NCBI GenBank assembly: GCA_026745465.1
Contig: JACYXH010000172.1
Coordinates: forward strand, 1,232,501 to 1,296,500
Direction: 5' to 3'
Length of the DNA stretch: 64,000 nucleotides
Source: Lota lota
Lineage: Eukaryota > Chordata > Actinopteri > Gadiformes > Lotidae
Shown one piece after another: positions 1 to 40,646 of the stretch. Numbering within the stretch: position 1 is the stretch's first letter; every line of letters begins with the position of its first letter. The translations under genes were made by a program, and so were the position numbers. Below the pieces are notes generated by a model, which searched no databases, was not told the DNA's origin, and worked only from the letters and a program-made list of their open reading frames with translations.

Positions 1-125
1 CACACACACACACACGCACACACAAAGTGCACAGAAGAGAGTCCACACTCTCCCCCCACCAAGAAGGGAAATCACACACACAACAACAGCCATCTTTCTG
101 TCTTTTTCATCACTGTCCTGTCCTG

Positions 126-127
<2 letters not shown>

Positions 128-202
<75 letters not shown>
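128..202. repeat. (CA)n microsatellite abutting the claudin-10 donor
   Basis: About 37 CA units. On the minus (claudin) strand it is a GT repeat that starts at the exon's splice donor, so the intron begins GTGAGTGTGTGT. A shorter CA tract occupies 1-24. Confidence 0.95.
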
Positions 203-206
<4 letters not shown>

Positions 207-426
207 CGTCCAGGGCCAGCATGGAGGGAAAGTCCTTACAGTTGGACACGCCGGTGGAGTCGGTCACGCACGTCTTCCACAGGTTGGACCAGAAGGTTGC
301 CGTGGTGATGACGGTGCCGTCCACAGAAGACACCTTCCAGTAGTCCATGGGCAGCGTGGATGACACCAGGATCCAGCCCGAGACGCCAAGGAGGAACGCC
401 ACGATCTCCGTCGCCATGCGACCCAT
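207..426 (-). CDS. cldn10: Claudin-10-type tight-junction protein, first coding exon (partial gene)
   Basis: Claudins are four-pass membrane proteins that seal tight junctions or form paracellular ion channels; claudin-10 forms cation- or anion-selective pores depending on its first exon. This exon encodes the N-terminus, TM1 and most of the first extracellular loop. The claudin signature is visible: W in DYWKVSS, then NLWKTC and a second Cys in VSNCKD, followed by FPSMLALDG, where the human claudin-10b first exon also ends. The coding sequence stops at a clean splice donor (GTGAGT on the minus strand at 201-206) that runs directly into a GT repeat. Two start codons are possible, 424-426 and 415-417; the second gives MATEIVAFLL, closer to the usual claudin start. 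Remaining exons lie left of the window. It is divergent from ABCC4, as in human. Family assignment is firm; orthology to isoform b is by remembered similarity. Confidence 0.87.
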
Positions 427-2502
<2,076 letters not shown>

Positions 2503-2662
2503 CCAATAGCGAATCACCGTAGTCTAATTAAGGGAACGTCCAGGCGGGAGCAGCCAATAGCGGTCTTGCCCTCATGGCTTATCACCCAATAAGGTTACTT
2601 CTGGTGTGCAAGTGACAGGCGCCGGTCTGCGGGCGGTGTTTTGAGTGTGTGATGTATATATA
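2503..2662 (+). promoter_or_regulatory. Putative ABCC4 promoter: three CCAAT boxes and a TATA-like element
   Basis: CCAAT occurs on the + strand at 2503-2507, 2554-2558 and 2586-2590; the first two sit in the same 10-base context (GCCAATAGCG). TATATATA lies at 2655-2662, about 140 bases before the ABCC4 start codon. Spacing and order (CCAAT boxes 65-150 bases upstream of the TATA-like element) fit a core promoter. No transcription data are available, and the 160-base block could also serve the divergent claudin gene, although that gene starts 2 kb away. Confidence 0.5.
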
Positions 2663-2802
2663 CAGTTCGGCATCCCTAGCGAACATGCGGCCGCTCCAAA
2701 GGGACACAGATAACCACAACTCTTGGTGGGCTTTGATTGGAAACATCACCCACCAAACCGTGTATTGATATTAGTGTCCGACGTCCCGAATGAGTTACCG
2801 CC

Positions 2803-29784
<26,982 letters not shown>

Positions 29785-32261
29785 AAAACTCAGCCTGTCC
29801 CTGCCTTCATGCCAGAGTGGCGGTGCCTCACTATAACATCCCTGGCAGTAACGATGAAAGAGGTGGAGAACATGCGGCTCTTCTGAACCACATGTGGAAC
29901 ACAGATGTTCTTGGGTATGGGGGTTATTCCAAGCCAAATGTTTAGAGACACTGGTGTAGGAAACGAAACAAAAACAAAACACAACCTCGAATTATTTATT
30001 TACCTCATCAAGGTGTTGTTGTTTCACAAAACGACTTCATAGCTGGCTGTTGATTGTTAAGTGTCTTTATCATGTTTCCAGATTAGTGAAAACTTAAAAA
30101 TCAAGTACAATTCTGCGTGTTTTGCTGTGCCTTGCTGTCTGATCTCGACCTCAGTTGAGGAAAATCTTTCATCATTCTTTGTTCAGGTTCCTCAAATGTT
30201 CCTGATGAATGTAGTAGGAAAGCTAAGCCATATCACTGTCAACAACAAGCCGTTCCTACTCGTTAGTCGGGTGTTAATACACAGGTTTAGCAGCACTCTC
30301 TGATGGCCATGATGTTGCCTGCATGTCCTTTGGGTTGGTGATGCACGTGTTGTCTTGATGTTAAAGCCTTAAAGCGAGCCAAGCCAAAAAGTGAGATTGT
30401 CCAAGACTCAAATCAGGTCCTACATGTATTTCAGCAATGCAAGTGCACAAATGTATTTTTATTGTACTGTTTAAGAGCGAGAGAGAGAGCTACCCTCAAT
30501 ATACTACTGCTCTCAAGAATGCAGGGTAAACGTGTTTTTTGTGTATTCATCGAAGCAGTTTTATTCTTGTCTTTTCAATGGTGTTTGTATTCATTGTCAA
30601 AGCAACCTGGCTAGAATCCTGTATAATCCCAACTATCCCCAACAATCAATATGTAAAGCACATTTTATTGTGATGTTAACAGTTGCTTAAATCACTTAAG
30701 ATTTTAGTTCTCATAAAGAAGAGTTTTACATCAGGGAAAAAATATTTATTTTTTAAAGTTGATGAGCTTTTGAAAAAGAAATATAAACACATACGAGACA
30801 AATGTCAAATGTAATGGAGTAATGCTCTGTTCACAACTTGTTGTAGCGTTGCCTGCCGATACATTTATTTCAATGGAAGATGGATGACTGACCGTTACGG
30901 ATCCATTGGAAATCGGCGGATACGTTCAGAACTGTCAAAATACTTTATTTGTGGTTGGGCAAGAAATCAACCATAAAAGTAAACTTTAGCACAAAATGTG
31001 TTTCTTGTTTTCCTTTACAAAAATATGATTATTTACTACGTTATGAATTAAACCTAAAACCTGGACTATTATGACTGCAGCTATTTACAAGAGAAAACAC
31101 TTCCATCCGAGTCAATCCATCCAGGGTATTTTACTATATTATATTTTTAGTTAAATTCTGGTCCGCTTTTGCACCCCCCCCCCCCACCCACCCCCATGTT
31201 GATATAGCTTTATTAAAAATGATAGCTATAACTATATACAACTGTAAGGCCACTAGAGGCTGCCTAATGAAAAAACGTACAAAGTGTAGGTTTAAATGTT
31301 TTTATGATAAAATATGTAGAACCATATTTGATAAAATTTCATTTTGAAATTAGATTTTCTTTTAGGTTCTTACGTTGAAATGGGTAATTCTAAAAAATAA
31401 TTTGAACAGCAGGTTATTAACTATCAAAGACACTGGTTGGTTTTTTGTCCCTATAGTTTATATATATTTAGAAAATCGTGGACCTTTTTTGTTTTTTAAG
31501 CTAGAGACACCAAATACATTTTAAATTGGATATAATCACAGTCTCTATAATAGGCCTTTTCCTCAAGGCCCTTTGTATTTGTCTTTTTGCTTAAACCATG
31601 AACATGAACCATGATTCGGCCTATTCTTTTTCATTATCCTCTAATGAAAAGTATAACGAAGGAATTTATAATGTTGAAACAATTCTAGCCTTTATTAAAG
31701 CCATAGTTTCATAACAATTAATTGTGAATACGTGAGACAACCTACCCACAGATCAGAACCATCCCCACCTCACCTCAAGGTTTTATGCTAGCTACCACAT
31801 GTCTTGAGCTACCAACTCAAAAGTAGACTAATTACTAAGGTATTACCTTCCTCTAGTGTTTGTACATGAAACGACAAATTGCCTACAAACTTTAATTACA
31901 AAAACACCTAAACAGTAATGGACTATGAACCATAAAATTGACAAAATGTCTCCTCACCTCAATGCTCTTTTGTGTCGTGCCCAAAATTGCCAGATAGAAA
32001 TTAGTATGACATCAGGCCAACTGCTTGATATCAACATGATGAAACAGCGCCCTCTAGTTTTGCTGAAACCCCTACGCTACGGCGGATTTAGTCAACTACA
32101 ACAAAAACCTCCCCTCAAGTTGATCCGGGGACTCCTTAGTGATTTAAGTAGTTTGTTTGCTTCCCAATTCCCACATATCCAAGGGCCATGGGTCAAAGTT
32201 TATATAAGATCACAATTTTGCCATCTTATGAAGTCAGCAGTTATTTTTATCAATGTTTTAT
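29785..32261 (+). other. ABCC4 3' UTR and downstream intergenic DNA
   Basis: No coding region is supported. No AATAAA was found in the first 1.5 kb after the stop codon; ATTAAA occurs at 31212-31217 and 31694-31699 and could serve as poly(A) signal. A C-rich run lies near 31,175-31,195. Confidence 0.55.
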
Positions 32262-32280
32262 ATTTTTATATATAAGAAAT
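32262..32280. repeat. Left arm of the palindrome split by the LTR element
   Basis: ATTTTTATATATAAGAAAT is the exact reverse complement of 37622-37640. Between each arm and the LTR lies an (AT)n tract, so the pre-insertion locus was a hairpin with an AT loop. Confidence 0.85.
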
Positions 32281-32297
32281 TATATATATATATATAT

Positions 32298-32519
32298 TGT
32301 AGCAACCCTGTTTATATGTGTCCACGCACCACACAGGTTGTTTTGATTAACTCTCTTTATTTTATCGCGGGCACACGTTGTCGAACTCTGTAACACACGC
32401 ACATGAACTTCCCCACACTGTAACCCGGATATACAACTTTAGGGCCCACCCCCTTCTCCTGAACACCCAATCAGAACATCAACACAATGTAGACAAACAC
32501 GTAACTCAGAACCGTTACA
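32298..32519 (-). repeat. 3' LTR of the Ty3/Gypsy element
   Basis: 222 bases, TG...CA ends. It differs from the 5' LTR at two sites (C versus A in the CACACG-ACATG segment; T versus C in CACG-AACTC). Confidence 0.93.
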
Positions 32520-32569
32520 CTGCACCCCCCCGAGAAAGTCCCTCGACCCCGAGGGGGCAAACAAAGTCA

Positions 32570-35500
32570 TCAAACCGGCGGGGAGCCCGCCTCCGCCTCC
32601 GCGGCCGCCGTCCCAGCTGTGGGGCAGCCGAACTGTCTGGAGAGGTCGGGTTCCTCTCTGGTGTGACAGCAGGGGGCTGGGAGGGGGGTAGGGGAAGGGG
32701 GCTCGGAGTCCGGTGCGAGGGAAGCCCCACCCCTGTAAGGGGCAAGCCTGTCCCTGTGCAGTGCCACTTTTCTGCCTCTAGGTGGCAGTTGCACTCGGTA
32801 AACCACCTCCCCCATCCTTTCTACCACCCTACAGGGGCCCACCCAGTGGCAGTCCAACTTAGGGCACCGTCCCTTCTTCCTGCGGGGGCTGTACACCCAC
32901 ACCAGCTCCCCAGCCTGAAAGTCCCGCCCCTTGGACTTCACATCATAATTCCTCTTCTGTCTGATGCCAGCCCTCTCCAGCTGATCCCGTGCGAAGGTGT
33001 GTGCAGACTCCAGGCGGTCCTGGAGCCTCCTGGCATACTCTCTCCCAGGGGCCATGGCAGGGGTGTCGGGGGGTCTGCCAAATGCCATCTCTGCTGGCGT
33101 TCGCAGCTCCTGCCCCAGCATGAGCAGGGCTGGTGTGCAGGATGTGGAGTCCTGTACCGCTTACCTGTAGGCCATCAACACAAGTGGAATGTGTGTGTCC
33201 CAGTCACGTTGGTGTTCAGCTGAGAGGATAGCGAGCTGTTGTGCGAGGGTTCGGTTGAACCTCTCAACAAGTCCATCGCTCTGAGGGTGCAGGGCTGTTG
33301 TCCGGGTTTTGTGCATCCCCAGCCGCTCGCACATGGTGGCAAACACCGTTGACTCAAAATTGCGCCCCTGATCACTGTGAATAACCTCTGGAGTGCCAAA
33401 CCTTGTGAACATCCCCTCAACCAGGGCGTCAATAACTGTCTCTGCCTCCTGGTCAGGGAGGGCATAGGCCTCAGGCCATTTTGTGAAATAGTCCATTGCT
33501 ACAAGTACATAGCGGTTCCCCTTGTTGGAGCGAGGAAAGGGCCCCATAATGTCTACAGCTACTCTCTCCATCGGTGCCCCTGCTGCCTGCTGCTGTAGCT
33601 GAGCGTGAGACTGGTCTAGGGGGCCTTTGTGTGCGGCGCATGCATCACAGCGGCGACAAAAGTCCTCCACGTCTCTTTTGAACTGTCCCCAATAAAACCC
33701 CTGTCTGAGGCGTCGGAGCGTTTTAGAGACCCCAAAATGTCCCGCCCCCACAGTCCCATGAGCGGTTTTAAGCACTGCCTCCCTAAGTGCCCTGGGAACA
33801 ACAACCTGCCACCTCTCCTCTCCGGTGGCCGGCTCCTTCCACGCCCTCTGTAGCACGCCGTCTCTGACACGCAGTGCATCAAACTTAGCCCACAGTCCCT
33901 TGATTACCGGTGGGCGGCCAGTCACCTCCTCCCAGGAGGGTCGACTCCCCGACTCCACCCACTGCAGTACAGGCTCCAGGTCAACATCCTGAGCCTGCTG
34001 GGTCCTCCATTCCGCCACATCTACCACCTCCAGCGCCTGGGAGGTCGGACAGCCCCAGTGCGAGTTGTAGCTCTCCTCCTCACACAGTTCTCTTTCACGT
34101 GCCTCCCTCCGGTCGCAATGGCGGCAACCGCCAGATGCACAGGGCCGGCGAGACAGGGCGTCCGCGTTAGTGTGGCGGGCCCCGGCTCTGTGCACGACTG
34201 TGAAGGAGTACGACTGGAGTTCTTCCAACCAGCGGGCGATCTGTCCCTCCGGCTCCCTGAAGGACATCAACCACTGGAGGGCGGCGTGGTCAGTTCTGAC
34301 AGTGAAGGGCCGGCCGCACAGGTAGTACTTGAAATGTCTTATCGCCATCACGACAGCGAGCAACTCTCGCCGCGTGACGCAATAGCGCTGCTCAGCTTTG
34401 TTAAAGGACTTGCTGAAATACGCCACCACTCTCTCTCCATCTGGCCCTACCTGAGCCAAGACAGCGCCCATGCCAACATTGCTGGCATCTGTGTCGACCA
34501 CAAATGGTAGGATGGGGTCGGTTGCGGCCAGGATAGGGGCTGTTATCAGCGCCTCTTGTAGAGAGGTGAAGGCCTGTTGACAGTCCTCTGTCCATGAAAA
34601 GTCAGTATCCTTCTGTAGAAGGCGATACAGAGGGGCGGCTGTGCAGGAGAAACCACGCACAAACTTCCTGTAGTAAGAAGCAAGGCCCAGGAAGCTCCTC
34701 AGCTGCGCCTGGTCGGCAGGTGTTGGCCAGTCTTTCACTGCCTGTATCTTTTCCTCGACAGTCCCAACGCCCTCACCGCCAACCTTGTGTCCTAGAAATA
34801 TCACCTCCCTCCTCAAAAAGTGACACTTGTCTGGGTGTAACTTGAGGCCAGCCGCCATCACCCTCTGGAGCACCTTCCGCAGTGCTCCAAGGGCCGCCTG
34901 GAACGAGCTTCCATGAACCAGGATATCATCCAGGTACACAAGACATTCCCGCCTAGGAATGTCGGCTAGCACCCTGTCCATCAGGCGCTCGAACGTGGCG
35001 GGGGCGTTGCACAGACCAAAGCTGAGGACACGGAACTGCCACAGACCCCTACCTGCATAGAAGGCCGTTTTTGGTCGAGCCTCCGGGGAGAGGGGCACCT
35101 GCCAGTACCCACTCCGCAGGTCCAGCGAGGAGAACCATGTCGAACCCGCCACCAGGTCCAAAGACTCATCAATCCGAGGGAGGGGGTAGGAGTCTTTCTT
35201 GGTCACGCCGTTGAGGGGCCTGTAGTCCACGCAGAACCTCCATCTGGAACTGCTCTTTTTGGGGACCATGACCACTGCTGCAGCCCACGGGCTCTCTGAC
35301 GGTTCGACAATCCCAGCCTTCTGCATCTCCTCCAGCGCCTTGTCTGCAGCCTCTTGTCGGGCCAGGGGAAGACGCCGGGGACGCATTTTGATCGGTTGTG
35401 CATCACCGGTGTCTATCTCGTGCTGAACCAGGTGCGTCAGGCCTACCTCCTCCTCATTGAGGGCAAATAGGTCCTTGAACTCTATCAGTACCTGACACAG

Positions 35501-36442
35501 CTGCATCTGCTGCTGGTCGGTCAGCCCCTCACTGCTCTGTCTCCAGATCTCCCTCACCACGGACAGCCGGTCTGCTATTCGCTCTGTGGCCGGGGAGATG
35601 GGATGGTCGCTCTCCTCCCTCGCAGCGATCTGAAAGGGGCTTGGGGTTGGAGCGGTGGTGGGATGCGGGTGGGCATGCGGAGGAGGGTTGGTACTGCGCG
35701 TTTCATGTGGTTCTAAGGTGCTAACAGGCCGTAAGTGCGGCACACTGGGTTGTGGGGGTGGGACTATGTTGACCTTAGGGCCCCTAGGCAAACTAAGTGT
35801 GTTGTCACTCAGATCTATGAGGCAGCCCGCACTTCTCAAAAAGTCCACACCTATTATACAGGGGTCTTGCACCTCAGCTACCCATACCTCAAAGCTCACA
35901 GATACCCCCCCCAATTTAAGGCTAACCTTTGCCCTACCTCTCATGGGGGCTAAATCCCCGGTAACCGTCCGTAGCTGTACTGAGGTCTTTCGTACTACTG
36001 TACTGCTTGGGAGAATGTCGGGCCTGACTAGTGTTGCAGTGGAGCCCGTATCCACTAGTGCCGTGCATGCAACCCCCTCCACTGTGATAGGGACATGGCA
36101 AAAGCCCCCAGCACAGGTCCAACCCACCGCAACCACTGGGCCCACGGCGTCGTCTGCTTCTGGGGGGAGTGAAGCCCTGTTCCCCCGGCTGTGCTGTTGG
36201 ACTCCTCCCCTGGGGGTCAATGCTGGTCGGGTAACCATGTCAGGGGTCCGTATCTTCCCGTTTATACGGACCCCCGGTCGTTTCCCTGGGCTCCAGAAAA
36301 CGTGGGGCACTGACGGCGTAGATGGCCAGGTTGGCCACACCCCCAGCAGACCATGGCGCGGCGCCGAGGTGGTGTAGGCAGGCAATCGCGAGTGGGCTGG
36401 AGGGTGGCAGCACGGATCAGTTCCGTCAGGTCCGTGACCCAC
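32570..36442 (-). pseudogene. pol: Ty3/Gypsy pol polyprotein, interrupted by one in-frame stop
   Basis: The first open part (36442-33161, 1093 codons) holds an aspartic protease (DTGS, residues 131-134), reverse transcriptase (YLDD, 503-506), RNase H (D650, E693, D718) and integrase with the His/Cys zinc site (about 895-935) and D964, D1024, E1060 (35-residue spacing). A TAA at 33161-33163 interrupts the integrase C-terminal region; the same frame then stays open to 32570 with the usual conserved tail (TPAEM, WVGPCRVVERMG). The stop is the only break seen in pol. The pol frame overlaps gag by at least 180 bases and is -1 relative to it, so expression by -1 ribosomal frameshifting is likely. 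The upstream limit of pol translation is not defined by an ATG. Confidence 0.88.
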
Positions 36443-37277
36443 GCTGGCTTTACTTCCGCAGCATTCTCCTCAACAGCAGTTTTCGACACTGGAACCACAC
36501 CAAGCAACCGGCAGTCCGGCAGCACCGCTCCCACAGCTTCCCTCTCCAGGGCCAGTTCCAGCGCGTCCTGTACGGTCCGGGGGTGTGCTAGTTGTGTCTG
36601 CACACGTAGCTCCCTGGGCAAAAGCGCTTGAATGAACTGGTCTCTGGCCAGATCACTCTGGACCGGCGGCGGCATGTGTGCGTAGGCCCGCCTAGCGAGG
36701 CATTCAATGTCATTAGCCAGCGTGCGAAGTGGCTCACCCGGTTGCCTGCGCCTATTGCACAATTCAGACCTAAGCACGCCTGGTTGCGAACACTGTCCAA
36801 AACGTCTCTGCAGGGCTCCGGTCAAAGCCTCATAGTCCTGTCTCTCTTCAGGGCTAAGTACGAGGAGGCATGCCAGCGCATCCTCCGTCAGGCATAATGC
36901 CAGCTGCAGGGCTTTAACCTCCCTTGACCAGCCCGTAGCCTGTGCTAATAGTTCAAATTGCGCTTGAAACGCTTCCCAGTTCGATTTACCGGAGTATTTC
37001 GGAGTCTTCACGTTGAAAGCAGTGCTGCGTGCGCCGGCGTCTCTGTCACCGTTCGTCTCCTCCCACCGCGATGCTGTTGCGGCGTCACCGCGACGTGCCC
37101 CACCGGGGCCGAACCCCGCCCCAGCTGCTAGCCTCCTCGTGGACTCACTCACGGTGTATCTCTGCTCCATCAACCGGCGGAGTTCTCGTGCGTGGTCCCG
37201 CGGCAATCCGTATGCCCCAGGGACTCGTCGTCAGGATCCTCCTTCTTTATCACTGGCTTTGTACCGGACGCCATCAT
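36262..37277 (-). pseudogene. gag: Ty3/Gypsy gag, probable frameshift near the start
   Basis: The main open frame (from about 37206 to 36262) encodes a retroviral-type capsid region (YSGKSNWEAFQAQFELLA; QDYEALTGALQRRFG; RDQFIQALLP) and a CCHC zinc knuckle (CWGCGQPGHLRRQC) near the C-terminus. It has no ATG near its N-terminal end. An ATG pair at 37272-37277, in another frame, opens about 36 codons of plausible gag leader and then stops, so a one-base indel around 37,215-37,230 probably separates start and body. This is my inference from frame behaviour; a sequencing error is possible. Confidence 0.75.
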
Positions 37278-37375
37278 TATCGTTAGCTCACGCAACTAGC
37301 CACATGCGGTAATGCCAGGCGACGGGCAGTGAGTGGGGCAAAGTCACGTCCTTCGTTTCGTCCAGTTGTCGGTTT

Positions 37376-37388
37376 ACTTCTGACACCA
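37376..37388 (-). other. Primer-binding site, probably tRNA-Leu
   Basis: Minus-strand TGGTGTCAGAAGT starts two bases inside the 5' LTR and is complementary to the 3' end of tRNA-Leu species ending in ACTTCTGACA plus CCA. Thirteen bases match. Confidence 0.7.
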
Positions 37389-37390
37389 AA

Positions 37391-37612
37391 TGTAGCAACC
37401 CTGTTTATATGTGTCCACGCACCACACAGGTTGTTTTGATTAACTCTCTTTATTTTATCGCGGGCACACGTTGTCGAACTCTGTAACACACGAACATGAA
37501 CTTCCCCACACTGTAACCCGGATATACAACTTTAGGGCCCACCCCCTTCTCCTGAACACCCAATCAGAACATCAACACAATGTAGACAAACACGCAACTC
37601 AGAACCGTTACA
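37391..37612 (-). repeat. 5' LTR of the Ty3/Gypsy element
   Basis: 222 bases, 99 percent identical to the 3' LTR at 32298-32519. Confidence 0.93.
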
Positions 37613-37621
37613 ATATATATT

Positions 37622-37640
37622 ATTTCTTATATATAAAAAT
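37622..37640. repeat. Right arm of the palindrome split by the LTR element
   Basis: ATTTCTTATATATAAAAAT, perfect reverse complement of 32262-32280. Confidence 0.85.
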
Positions 37641-37829
37641 TCATATATCCTTTTTAATAAACTCATAATATATTTTTGTTCCGGAACAAATGCGTTCCTC
37701 TATCCAAGCATTGCTGTGTCACAATAAAGCCGAAACATTTGAACATCACCATACACAACAACCGATCTTTATATTAAAAAATGCATAGGTTGAGGACCAC
37801 CCCAGTTAAAACAATTGTATAATCGGCAG

Positions 37830-38028
37830 CATGTAGGGGTTAGACAATACAGAGATAGGTCATTAAGGAGTAGGTAGGGGTTAGACAGTACAGAGAGAGG
37901 TCATTAAGGATTAGGTAGGGGTTAGACAGTACAGAGAGAGGTCATTATTCTTAATGACCTCTCTGACCTCTAATGGCAGATGGGTGTTACAGTACAGAGA
38001 CAGGTCATTAAGGAGCAGGTAGGGCGGT
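37830..38028. repeat. About 41-bp tandem repeat with an internal hairpin
   Basis: Four to five units containing GTAGGGGTTAGACAGTACAG and AGGTCATTAAGGA. One junction carries an inverted copy: GAGAGGTCATTA (37936-37947) and TAATGACCTCTC (37952-37963) form a perfect 12-bp stem. The rest of 37641-38332 shows nothing recognisable. Confidence 0.8.
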
Positions 38029-40646
38029 GTTATATGTTGCCGCGACAACCACGCCGAGATTCTGCAACATCAACTGAAAAGCAACAACACAATAAACTCA
38101 TATAAAAAAATGGAATGGAGAAGATCAAGCAAACGCTTCACGAGTCACAATTAGTGAGTAGTATCCGATCTGAAAAAAAAACATGAAACAAATGGCAAAC
38201 ACATCAGAAAACAACAAACATATGTACTCTTTTTACCCTATGAAGGTTTAGATGATTACATATTGTGCTATATTTCAGTGTTGCGCAAAGTTGTGTCATA
38301 GCCATAAATAACAAAATAGGAGCGTACAAGCGAGCTGCTGGGTGAGGTACTACGAGATGGAGCATTTGCTGAGGCTTTGTGAGTCACTTCCTGTAGGGCT
38401 ACGGCCTCCTAATTGATCATTCTAGTATACTTGAATGCCCTCTACCATATAAAAGACACCCACACCAGTGGGCCGTGGCAACAGTTCCCCCTGTCCATAT
38501 GGGGGAGGGTGGGAAGGAGGGGTGCTTGTGGTCAGTAGGGGTACATCATACATACATAAGCAGCTTTCCATGATCAATGCACTCAACAACAGAAAAGGTC
38601 AATACACACTGAGGCTGAGGAATGCCCTCTCACAAATGAGGGTAATGTGAGAAAGATAATGCATTGAGACAAAAAAACGTGCCTTGTTAAATCAATGAGC
38701 TTGGCGTTTGGCTATTGGCTGTGTCACTTCTAAATCCGTCCGTGCTAACAAATCTCTCGGAGTGACGTAACTAGCCCTCAGACGAGAGGATTCCAAACAA
38801 AAATGTAGCTCATTGTTCAGAGAATAGCCTACCCCCATTATATTCCCTCAAAAGCGCAACGAGCAGTTCAAACCCATACAGTGATAAACATGTACCTAGA
38901 AACGTTGATATTGAACGTATTTTGGTTCCAAAACATTGGATACAAAGTATCTGTGGTTTGCAGAACGTTTTCTTCTGGCGACTGGGTTGCCATACAGGTC
39001 ATACTTGTACAGCATTCAGAAAATGCGACTGCACTCTTTCTCTTATACAGCTACTGAAAACTTTCAAATTAGTTTTCGGTCTCAGATGGTTATCTCTTAC
39101 CAGTTTCCTTTTTGACCAGGTGCACATATTGGAGTTACTTCCTGTTTTGACAATATCTTTATTGTATGATTTTTTTCATTGCTTGAAGATATGGTGGACT
39201 CTCCCCATGTGGTTGAGAGACTCAAACAATGGTTTGTACAATTCTCCTCATATCTGCTCTGCTATTACTTTATATCTTACTTCTGTTCTGGTCATTATGA
39301 TAGAGTCTTTACCTCAGGTTTCATTAAATAACTGAGCGACCTCTGTAAATCAGGTGTCTCTGTGATTGTTCATTCATTTATTATTTTTAAACACTACAAT
39401 ATACCACTCAACTGATTAGGGTTGCTTCTGAAGATATCATTGTGTATCTAAATAAACTGAGGTTAGCCAAAGTGAAATATTTTTGTGGTCTAAAACTCAT
39501 ACTTCATTAATAGTATTATTATTGTAAATAAGATCAGATATAGAAATAAATTAATATATTCATTGTTGTCCATTGGAAGTAGTGATTTAGTAGGGGGGGT
39601 TGAACACTTTTGTGAGGCACTGTATGCATGTCCCATTCTCATTAGGGGCTGAGGCCCCCTAAAGGTCTGATCCTAGAATCGACCCTGTGCCTCAACACGT
39701 GATGAATCCCTTTATCAGTACATTCATCAGTACATCATTCATCATTATCTCCTCATTAATGATGTGAAAAAAGTGAGTAGAGAGAGAGATCTCATTTAAG
39801 TTACTTAAGCTTTCAACATAAACAATGAACCACAGAGAATACAAAACACTTTTTTGTTTATTTATTTTCACAATGAACAAATACAATTAAAGTACATCTT
39901 AGAAAGAACAGAGCAGGAGAGGGACAGAAACCCAGACGACTCCCTCCCCTCAAAGCGGCAGGTTGTTTCAAACAGGATGAGACCAGACGACCAATCATTG
40001 ATCTCCTGATACATGTTTCTATAATTGAATTTCCCCAAACTAACCCAGGCTCAGACAGATTATTGGAAAGCTCAAATGTCATTCAATGCCCAGTATTAAA
40101 GAAAATACAATCGTTATAGTTACTAAACTGTATTTTACAATGTAGAATGTTTGTACTTTATTGAAAACATATATTCAATCATAAACTTTAATTATATAAT
40201 ATTCATTTCACATTCTATTAAAGCTATACATACAACTACAATTATACACATCTTACAATTTATTAAACGTTACAAATATGCACATCTGCATTATTCTAAT
40301 TCTCATACCTATACAATCATGTCTTTTCTTTTCTTATTCGTAATATCTAATTGCTAATCAATATAGCGTAAACTGTCATCATTCTGTTTTCTTCATTTAC
40401 TGACTCATGATGTATTTGATTATAATGTGTTGTGTATTCTCAGCACAACACAACACACAACACAACACAAAATACACAACACAGGCCCAGTTGTGCATTT
40501 TCAGTTAAGAAGTTAATTGCTACACTGCATGGAGCTGGGGAATAATATACAAGCAATTCATGAATAAAGACTTTCTGATAAGAAAAACAAGTTTTCCTTT
40601 GTTCCTTAACCTCTGAAACACCTCAGATCCAATCTGTCAGTGCATC

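Larger units (their letters stand above)
32298..37612 (-). mobile_element. Ty3/Gypsy LTR retrotransposon, nearly intact, young insertion
   Basis: Full-length element of 5315 bases on the minus strand, with 222-bp LTRs at 32298-32519 (3' LTR) and 37391-37612 (5' LTR), each reading TGTAGC...TTACA on the + strand. The LTRs differ at two positions. A primer-binding site follows the 5' LTR (37376-37388), a G-rich polypurine tract lies near 32525-32531, and gag and pol are in the expected order protease-RT-RNase H-integrase, which defines Ty3/Gypsy. No envelope gene and no chromodomain were recognised. Flanks are (AT)n, so a 4-6 bp target duplication (ATAT) is compatible but uninformative. Single lesions in the gag start and in pol suggest it cannot move without help. 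Confidence 0.93.

Noticed and set aside
27..308. Open frames of His-Thr, Cys-Val and Ser-Leu repeats over CA/CT tracts (also at 1570-2050 and 9479-9781)
   Set aside because: Translations of dinucleotide repeats on both strands with no domain; not genes.
32378..33223. 281-codon + strand frame opposite the Gypsy pol tail (and a 240-codon frame at 35655-36377)
   Set aside because: Antisense shadows of the GC-rich pol frame; no recognisable domain.
32292..37618. ATAT target-site duplication of the Gypsy element
   Set aside because: Both flanks are (AT)n, so any even-length match is expected by chance and cannot prove the duplication length.
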